A stretch of 64,000 nucleotides of DNA, from assembly GCA_030847615.1 (NCBI GenBank), contig JAUMIR010000003.1:56095001-56159000 (forward strand). Direction: 5' to 3'. Below the pieces are notes generated by a model. That model was not told where the DNA came from. It did not search any database and saw only the letters and a list, made by a program, of their open reading frames with translations. Below, piece after piece: positions 56,591 to 64,000 of the stretch (the stretch's first letter is position 1; each line of letters begins with the position of its first letter). Source of the stretch: Gambelia wislizenii. Taxonomy: Eukaryota; Chordata; Lepidosauria; Squamata; Crotaphytidae. A program made the translations under genes and the position numbers.

Positions 56591-57659
56591 TTGTTATTTA
56601 TTACCCACCTCTCCCCTCAGGATGAGGGTGGGGGTACAACATCACAATATACATCACAATATACAATACAGTGCAACACAATTCAATTGAATATAGTTCA
56701 ATACATACAATTCAAAGTAAATTGTATGTACACAAAATAATGTACATATTTTAAAATGTGAGTGTTAAAATATCCGTAATTGGAGGAAACTGCACAGAAA
56801 CAAACTTTAGTCATAAGAAGGACATTCCTTCGGGGTTTTTTTTAATTTTTTGGGTTTTTTTTAGTTCTGTAGGATCTTGGAGGGGTAGTGTAGATTGGAT
56901 GCTTGCTTTAAAAATGCTGGATGTTCAACTCCTTTCACTTCTGCCACTGTACGTTCCACAATCACCATCCACCCATGTTCTATTACACGTTCTGTAACAT
57001 TTGTTCCAATTTAGAAGAAAAAGTCTCAAACTGTTTTTCATTCACAACTCTCTAGTTTACACTTACGCTTCTAAAATTTTGTGGGCTTCTTGGTCATAGA
57101 TCTGACAGGCTTCTAACTGCAAAGTTGCTTGGTGGTGCTAACATTAACCTATTTCAGTTGCCCTTTTCACATGACCTTCCTATTATATCTTTCGCAGAAG
57201 TAGGTTTCATAGGACCCAGGCAAGCTACTCCTTGGTAATCCGGAAATATCTTAGTGCCTCCCCACACACATCACCAATTATTATAGAACAGGGGATGATG
57301 TGTGGTCCATAGAATGAATGGAGACCATAGCTGTATCTCCACAAAAACATGTAGTGCAGGCACACACACTCCTGTCCTTTACTGATGCTGAATGAGATGT
57401 TGGCAAAGTCACCATTTTTTCCCCATGTGAACAAGGCTTATTTTAAAGGAGACTTGTGCTTCCTGGTGGATTTCTAGAATATACTATTATTTCTTCTTCT
57501 TCTTCTTCTTCTTCTTCTTCTTCTTCTTCTTTCTCAGTAAAACCTCTGGGGGTCCTCCCCACAATATAAATGAGTTGTGTGAGGGCCAGTGACTTTGGGG
57601 TTTGCTTTTGTTTTTTAAGCCTGGCCCTCAACACATCTTGTTTATATATTTTTAAAAGC
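55537..57659. other. no gene recognised; simple repeats
   Basis: (AAT)n at 56556-56590 and (CTT)n at 57489-57531. No domain found in the short frames. Confidence 0.5.
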
Positions 57660-58245
57660 CACTATTGCAACCACTATACAATCAGGAAGCTGTTTCACTT
57701 CTAAAACAGTGCCTGTCATCAGTAATGGAATGGATGAGGGTGAACAAATTGAATCTTAATACAGACAAGACAGAAGTGCTCCTGTTCATTCAAAAGGCAG
57801 ATCAAGAAACAGGGATTCAGCCTGTGCTGGATGGGGGCTACACTCCCTTTGAAGACACAGGTCCACAGCTTGAGTGTACTCCTAGATTCAAACCTAAGTC
57901 TGGAAGTTCAGGTTTCAGTGGTGACCAGGAGTGCATTTGCAAAGTTAAGGTTTGTGTACCAGCTGAGCCTATTACTTGAGAGATCAGAGCTGCAGATGGA
58001 TTAACTAGGGACAGCTACAGGGAGTACACAACTTCTTTCTTGCAACAGCTCCACTGGCAGCTTGTCCTTTTCTGGGCAGAGTTCAATGTGCTGGATATGT
58101 CCTATAAAGAAGTGGGACACAGTACAACCCGTGATAAGTTCTGGGTGTCCAAAGTGGTCCGACACCACTGGAAGTTACCCATTGCAGACCTAGCTACTGC
58201 TTCACCTCTCTCAGAGAAATCAAATGGAGAAAAGATGTTTTAAAA
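57660..58245 (+). pseudogene. L2 LINE RT C-terminal region
   Basis: The frame from 57665 reads LKQCLSSVMEWMRVNKLNLN and then DKTEVLLF, the segment just after the palm in L2-type RTs (W....L.LN..KTE.LL), followed by PVLDGGYTPF. After a frame break, LQQLHWQLVLFWAEFNVL and MSYKEVGHS match the later LHWLPV..R..FK.L...YKAL block. The palm is missing and the frame is broken. Confidence 0.75.
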
Positions 58246-60216
58246 ATTATTTTTGTATGTGTTAACCTGCCACCTTTTACCTCTCACAATATTAATAAAA
58301 TATTCCACCTACTAAATTCACATTAATGAGGCCAGGATTTTGTTCATGGTTCCATTTACTGTTTCCACAATAAACACTAATCCTCAGAGATATACAGTCA
58401 GGACATTCTGTATTTTGGCTTGACGGATATTTGGTGCTGTTTAGCTTGGCCTCACATTTTCAGTCTAACTTCGATTATTACAACCTGATTCCTATCCCAA
58501 TGGAAACAGTGGAATGACTCCCATCCAATAACAGGTCCCATGCCAGGTTCTTAACCCCTAACAGCACCCACAAACTTGGCTGTTAAGTGCTTAATAAACA
58601 TTTACATTATTTCCAACAGCTCATCTAGAAAAAGCTTTGGTTAATGGCCCAATTGCTGTTTGGAGACTCCCTTCATATTCAGTATAAGAATGTTACACTA
58701 ACATGTACTAAAAACCAAAATAAACCATGGGTAATAATTCTTTAAAAGAAACATTCTGCCACTGTGACTTGAAGGGTGAGGATGGTATCTAAAGTCAAAC
58801 CTCTTTAAATCAGTCTCTTTGATATACAGTGTTGCTGAAATAGAGCCACCATCATGGCCCAGCAATCCAGTTGCAGTCACAGTTGACCAGACCCCTGCCA
58901 GGGAGGGAAAGAGCCACCATCATGACCCCACCACAGCTGGGGAGGATAAGAGCTGCTATCACAGCCCAGTGATTCTGCGGCTGCCTCACAGATGCTGGGA
59001 GTCAAAGGTTGGAAGCCAGCTATCAAGGAAATACTGTACCACTCCAAAGCGAAGAACTCCTTGTGAGTAGTGCAGCAGAAAGGATTACTCTTAAGTAACT
59101 TGCAAAGACAGGTGAAGGATGGTTAAAGAGAAGAGGAGAGGGGATTTAGAAGTAGGAGAAAAGAAGACTTTGTCCAGCCAGAAGAGAGAGGTTAAGTGGG
59201 AAGGAGCCTTTGTCAGGCAGAGAGGGAGAGATTTGGAAGGGGAAACAGAGAAAGGAGGGATGAGAAGTACCAACTGATGTAGACAACAGGAGGAAAATGG
59301 GGACCGAGTGCGCTGAGGGGAGATTTTGGGTTATATTTATATGCAAAATCTCAGTTGAAGATGCAATTTATTTGTTTTTTTATTATTTAATTTTTATTGA
59401 GTTGAAGGTGCAATTTAGAGAGGAAGGCAATTGTTTATTGGAAGATTCCCAATGTTACAACAAAGGAAACTCTGGATGAGCTAGCCCTGTGGAAAAAGGG
59501 AAGTTTTTCAAAACTGAAGGATGACAGACAACTCTTTCTTTGGGATGCCGATGGAGAGATAGGGAAACCAGACCTCACACAACAATGAGATTTCCAGCTA
59601 TCTTTTGAAGTGATTTGGAAGATGTTTCCTCCTGGAGCCTACCAGAAAAGACATGGCATTATCACTTCAAGATTTAAAGGGATTCTGTTTCTCCTTCACC
59701 TGAAGTGTGAAACTCACTGAGGAATCTGAAGTGGCCTGTCCTTTTGGTATGTACATATGGGGCGAGCAGGCTCTAGCCCTTACTTGAAATCTACTGTCAG
59801 CCTCACAGAGGACCCTAGTCTTAAATATATTTCCATTAAAGGTGTATCAAAAATGAATCAAGTGTTCACTCTCATTACAAATTAACCTTAAAGCAACTGT
59901 AATATTTGACTTGCTACACCAGATTAAGTAATATTCTCTTCCCAGTCATGAATTATTTTTGAAATGTTAGATTTATAGCCTCATTATAGGAAAAGTCTCT
60001 AATTACAGGTGATGGTGTTACTCCAATGCATTACTTATCATGTCTGGATTTACCTATTCAGGATAGACCACATTTGCTTGGGTGAATTCAGAACCAATCC
60101 TTTTTTATTTAGATTCCAAATCCAAGTTTAGATCAGGAAATTGGAGGCTTTTGCTTCCCATGGACTCTCATGGGAAATTAAAAAAATGGCTTTGAAAAGA
60201 GGAAGGGAAACCAAAA
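58246..60216. other. no gene recognised
   Basis: At 58840-58960 three imperfect copies of AGAGCCACCATCATGGCCC-like words suggest a degenerate minisatellite. A purine-rich stretch lies at about 59110-59260. Confidence 0.45.
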
Positions 60217-60312
60217 AAGAAATGTGGCAGCACCTTTAAGACTAACTGGTTTTTATTTGAGCATGAGTTTTTGTGAATATAAACCCACTTCTCAGATGTA
60301 CTACAGAGTGTA
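60217..60312 (+). repeat. short interspersed repeat fragment
   Basis: CACCTTTAAGACTAACTGG, TTATTTGAGCATGAG, then CCACTTCTCAGATG. This is a word series common in reptile genomes as the tail of a retroelement whose family I cannot name with certainty. Confidence 0.4.
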
Positions 60313-60641
60313 CACTAAATCTTTTTCTCTTTGTTTGAATTGGATAAAAATAGAAGGCTTTTAGGAAGAGATTACGCCTGCTCAGGTTCAAAGAAATTGG
60401 TGCAGGTTTTGTGCCACATGTTTTAAAAGTCAAATTTATTAATTTTTTTAGAGAATTGCCAATGACTCAGGTCCTTTAAGGAAATTAATTATACCATCAT
60501 ATACCATTAAAAAATCACTCATATAAATGAAACAGCAACAAAGCATATAAAATATCAAATGCCATAACCCACATTTTGGAAAGATTAACTCAAAAAGGGC
60601 AGTGGGTGGTTGCAATAACCACAAGCAGTGACTGAAACCAA

Positions 60642-60852
60642 TATCACATTACACTGTTATAGTGCTATTATTCCACTTTAACTGCTATGGCTGCCTTCTG
60701 TGGAATTCTGGGGTTAGTAGTTTAGTGAGGCCTAAGAGTTCTCTGGCTGAGAATGCTAAATGCCCCTCCCTAAACTACAAAACCCAGAATTCCACAGGAG
60801 GCAGCCACAGCAGTTAAAATGGAATAATAGTGGTATAACAGTGTAGTATGAT
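60642..60852. repeat. palindromic MITE D
   Basis: The termini ACACTGTTATAGTGCTATTATTCC and its near-complement GGAATAATAGTGGTATAACAG face each other. The inner arms are AACTGCTATGGCTGCC and GGCAGCCACAGCAGTT. The centre TAGTAGTTTAGTGAGGCC is shared with the copies at 7725 and 35371. Confidence 0.75.
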
Positions 60853-62835
60853 AATCTCCTGAGACTTGGGAGCAAATTGTGTGTTAACACATTTCTGCAC
60901 AACCAGAATGGACACTATGGACTGGATTTCTATATCTGTGAAGGGTTGTGGCTAAATAATCATATTCTATAGCTTTGGTAAAAGGACAGGGAATAAAAGA
61001 GACTCAGAGAAGGGATTAAGGGGTTGGGGAAGAAAAAGGGTGTTGTAGAACTGTTGTTTTGCAAGATCAGAGCAGACAAGTGGTTCACCCTGGATCCCAG
61101 TGGCAAAACAAAGAGACAGGATGATTGAGAAGATTAACTCTAATGCATATACTCTATTATGGCACAGCGCCTTGAATGCTGTATCTTTTGTTTGCCCTCT
61201 GGTTTTACTTGAGCCTATCCTGTCACACTCCTCTGACTGAAGCAGCTTGTCAAGACAAAGGTAGGATTCAAAAGGTAATCAAAGGGGAACAACTTGGCTG
61301 TAACCCTTTCCAGTGGAACACTAGCAGAAAGACTGCACCAGATGGAGAGACTTACACACAAAGCTGGTTTTAAAACAGAAATAAAATCCCTCCCTCTCTC
61401 ACACAGAAAAAAGTACAGAGGAATCAGAGCTTCTAAAAGTTACTTTCTGGCACATTAACTCCAAGAATCCTGATAAAACTCTGGGAGCTGTTGCTCCAAA
61501 GGTTAACTTTTTCAAGCTCTGTGAAAGTGAGGACAAGTCTAGGTGACTAGGTAATGCATGTTTAGTATCTTTTTTCACTGTGATGTAAGGCTTCAGAAAG
61601 AGAAAGATGAAGAAAAACGCACATCCCTGCGCTGCTTGTACACCTGTGTAGTACCTGCTGTCAGAAAGGATACTGCCAACTTCATTGTTCATTCTCTTCC
61701 TGTTTCCCTACTGCCTTCCACTTTACCAAGCATTATTATCTTTTCCAGTGAGTCACATTTTCACATTTGGGTACGAAGTGTCCAAAGTACAACAGCCTCA
61801 GGCTACTCACTACACACTCCAAACATCCACATTTTCAGCCTGAGAATAAGGCCATGAAGTTATTGAAGGGTTTTCATTTCATCCTTTTAAAAATTTTCTC
61901 ATTTGGTGAGGTTCTTCACCAGGAAAAGACTGAACACACATCCAATCTTGACTGGTTAACTAGAGGTTAGGTCAGAAACATTTTGCTTAAGAGCCACATA
62001 TGGATCTTGCCCTGATTTCATACAGCATCATTTGCTTTTCAGACACTGTTGACCCACTCTTGCTCTCTGGTCTACCAACTGGGAGTCTCCATGCTCTTTC
62101 ATTTCATAGAGCATAGAGAAAAATAAAGAGAAGTGCAATCATGTAAGACGCTGAATGTTCCACCCACATGTCTTCCCCCGCCCCAGATTCTGTGGCTAGG
62201 AAAAATGGGACTGTCTATATGGCAAGAATACTCCTCATAGAGTTTGAGTAGGATACAATTTGTCTTAATGAGATCCTGCATCAATCTGCCATATTCAGAA
62301 GGAAAGGGACCCAAAAATGCCAAAAGAAAGCCTTTGTGGCATTCCCCTAAAGTTTTTAAAAAGCTCCTCAGGGAATGAGGATTCTCACTCATTGGGACAA
62401 CCGATTTGCATTGGTGCACATTCCCCATAAGAGCAGAAGTGGAACGCTGATGGGTTAAATGTGTGCAGGGGGCAGAGCTTGCTAACAACACAAGTGCTTG
62501 AAACTGCCATGTTGGATTTTTGCCACAACAATCATGTGCTACAGGAAGAAAATAGCCTTTGGTTGCTTGCTTGCTTGCTTCTTTGTTAAAGCAGATGGTT
62601 GCACCTTGGATTTAGTTTTTTTTTAAAAAAAAATCTGTTCAGCAGCAGCAATTCAAGGTTAATAACAACACGAATAATTCACTTGTGCCCACCATCTTGA
62701 TTCGCAGGCATGCCCATTGGAATAGTAAAAGTGGGTAGCTTTGCATGCCTGCAATCTTTTAAAAACTTGTTAAGACAAACAGAAGCTGCTGCGAATTGAC
62801 ATTACTGCACACCAATCCAAATTTTATTGCTTCAT
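60853..62835. other. no gene recognised
   Basis: AT-rich with no supported feature; short (TTGC)n near 62560-62580. Confidence 0.5.
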
Positions 62836-62838
62836 TTA

Positions 62839-63189
62839 GGACTTTTTCGGATGAGCTTTTATACTGCTAGCAGCCTCGTCCCCGTTGCGAGGCTGCAGCG
62901 CTGCAGGGCGTCCCTTTCGGATGACGCCCTGCCCTGCCGATCCTCTTCCGAGACTGTTGCGTAACCTCTGTGACGCTGCTGCGTTATATTCGGCGGTTTT
63001 CTAATCACGAAAGTTGATCGTGATTAGAAAACCGCCGAATATAACGCAGCAGTGTCACAGAGGTTACGCAACAGTCTCGGAAGAGGATCGGCAGGGCAGG
63101 GCGTCATCCGAAAGGGACGCCCTGCAGCGCTGCAGCCTCGCAACGGGGACGAGGCTGCTAGCGGTATAAAAGCTCATCCGAAAAAGTCC
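62839..63189. mobile_element. nearly perfect 351-bp palindrome, Harbinger-like foldback element
   Basis: Starts GGACTTTTTCGGATGAGC and ends with the exact complement. The two arms of about 172 bp differ at only two positions that I see (a CG/CA change and a T/C change). The loop is about seven bases (AAGTTGA region near 63016). Flanks are TTA and ATA, one mismatch from a 3-bp TWA duplication. It is CpG-rich, with GCAGCGCTGCAG and TCCTCTTCCGAGA words shared with 46517-46741. Non-coding. Confidence 0.85.
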
Positions 63190-63293
63190 ATAGACAGAGA
63201 AACAGATCTCCACACCTGATTTATGGCATCCATTCCAACACTGACTTTGGTATCTACTTCAGCTATTCTATTCTCCTGTTCATAGGAATCCCA

Positions 63294-63645
63294 GGATTGT
63301 AGCTACAGAGGAACAAATTGAAAGTATAGACCCCTCAGTAAGAATTCTTCCCCCAATGAAATATTCTCTCAGTCCCCAAATATTGAGCATTGCAGAGACT
63401 GAGACACTGAAAATTGTTTAAGCCTGGATATATATTGATATCAATATAGATATAGATTTGCTGTGTTTGTAAATCACAACAAACCTTGGTACCTTGGTAA
63501 TTTTGTCTTCCCCTTTTCTTTTCTGTGTTTTTAAAAGCTCAACTGAAGTTTTAAGTTACTGCAATGCTAGAAATTTGGGGACTGAAGAAAAATTTCATGG
63601 GGGGGCATAATTCTATTTTACTCCCTGCCATAGCTACACTGCTGA
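63294..63645. repeat. palindromic foldback element, family F copy 2
   Basis: The left arm (TGTAGCTACAG...AGTCCCCAAATATTGAGCATTGCA) and the right arm (GCAATGCTAGAAATTTGGGGACTG...CATAGCTACA) are complementary. Aligns with 1136-1482. Confidence 0.6.
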
Positions 63646-63786
63646 TCAATCCCCTTTTGTTCTTTCCTTTACAAATGAAAGACTCCTCCTCTTTCTTTCA
63701 TAAGAATCTGAACATAAAGGAACATAGGTCTTAACAAAAATGTTTCAAGAGCAATCTACTTATTGCAGAACAATACAGCAAGACAA

Positions 63787-63826
63787 AAAAAAAAGAGAGA
63801 GAGAGAGCGAGCGAGAGAGAGAGAGT
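63787..63826 (+). repeat. (GA)n microsatellite
   Basis: A-run followed by GA units with two GC interruptions. Confidence 0.9.
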
Positions 63827-63930
63827 GGTTTCTACCTGCATTGAAATCCCTCAATACCATCTTAACAAACAACACGTCAGACAGAATGCAGGCCTGTGAC
63901 TCTGGACTTTATCACATAAGCCCCTTTAAA

Positions 63931-63979
63931 TGTTCTTCTGCTGGCATAAAAAATCCATTTTTATGCCAGCAAAAGAACA
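63931..63979. repeat. 22-bp-arm hairpin at window edge
   Basis: TGTTCTTCTGCTGGCATAAA plus two A faces its complement with one mismatch in 22 and a 5-base loop. The arm word GCCAGCAAAAGAACA recurs with one change at 40055-40070. Confidence 0.75.
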
Positions 63980-64000
63980 CCCCCCACCACTGTTACCTCC

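Overview
The window reads as nuclear DNA of a squamate reptile, probably a lizard. It is AT-rich, has no operon-like gene packing, and carries the repeat mixture typical of squamates: CR1, L2 and L1 LINEs, an RTE-like LINE with a C-terminal zinc finger, tRNA-derived SINEs with L2-like tails, a probable Penelope-like fragment, mariner, Tigger-like and Harbinger-like DNA transposons, and many palindromic MITEs. I recognise no host protein-coding exon, rRNA or true tRNA gene, so the window is best read as intergenic or deep intronic DNA. The species assignment is inference from repeat content.

Layout. 1-3.3 kb: sparse, with one foldback element and a Penelope-like remnant. 3.4-7.5 kb: a nearly complete but dead CR1 (ORF1 esterase, ORF2 endonuclease and RT), with two palindromic MITEs directly downstream. 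10.7-11.7 kb: a Tigger-like element split by an antisense RTE-like LINE insertion that left a perfect 26-bp target duplication. 12.8-15.4 kb: L2 3' end, reversed SINE, and a young CR1 with an open 384-codon RT frame. 17.4-18.1 kb: a 621-bp Harbinger-like element with a TAA duplication and a possible two-exon frame. 24.0-26.4 kb: a gutted mariner, a foldback MITE, and a second foldback element enclosing a Copia-type Gag fragment. 30.6-31.5 kb: a GC-rich chain of hairpins including four 148-bp units. 31.5-44 kb: LINE ends, SINEs, MITEs and a second young CR1 end. 44.5-46.2 kb: the 3' end of an L1. 46.5 kb and 62.8 kb: two related palindromic elements, the latter a nearly perfect 351-bp palindrome. 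47.6-50.1 kb: antisense CR1 and L2. 52.7-58.2 kb: L2 segments with an LTR-like insertion flanked by CACCAG.

The strongest theme is the density of foldback DNA elements from at least seven families, several with a second family member elsewhere in the window. The retroelement proteins (CR1, L2, L1, RTE-like, Copia Gag) are mobile-element genes and mostly broken. Nothing here forms a host pathway. All family names are my recognition from sequence and were not tested by database search.
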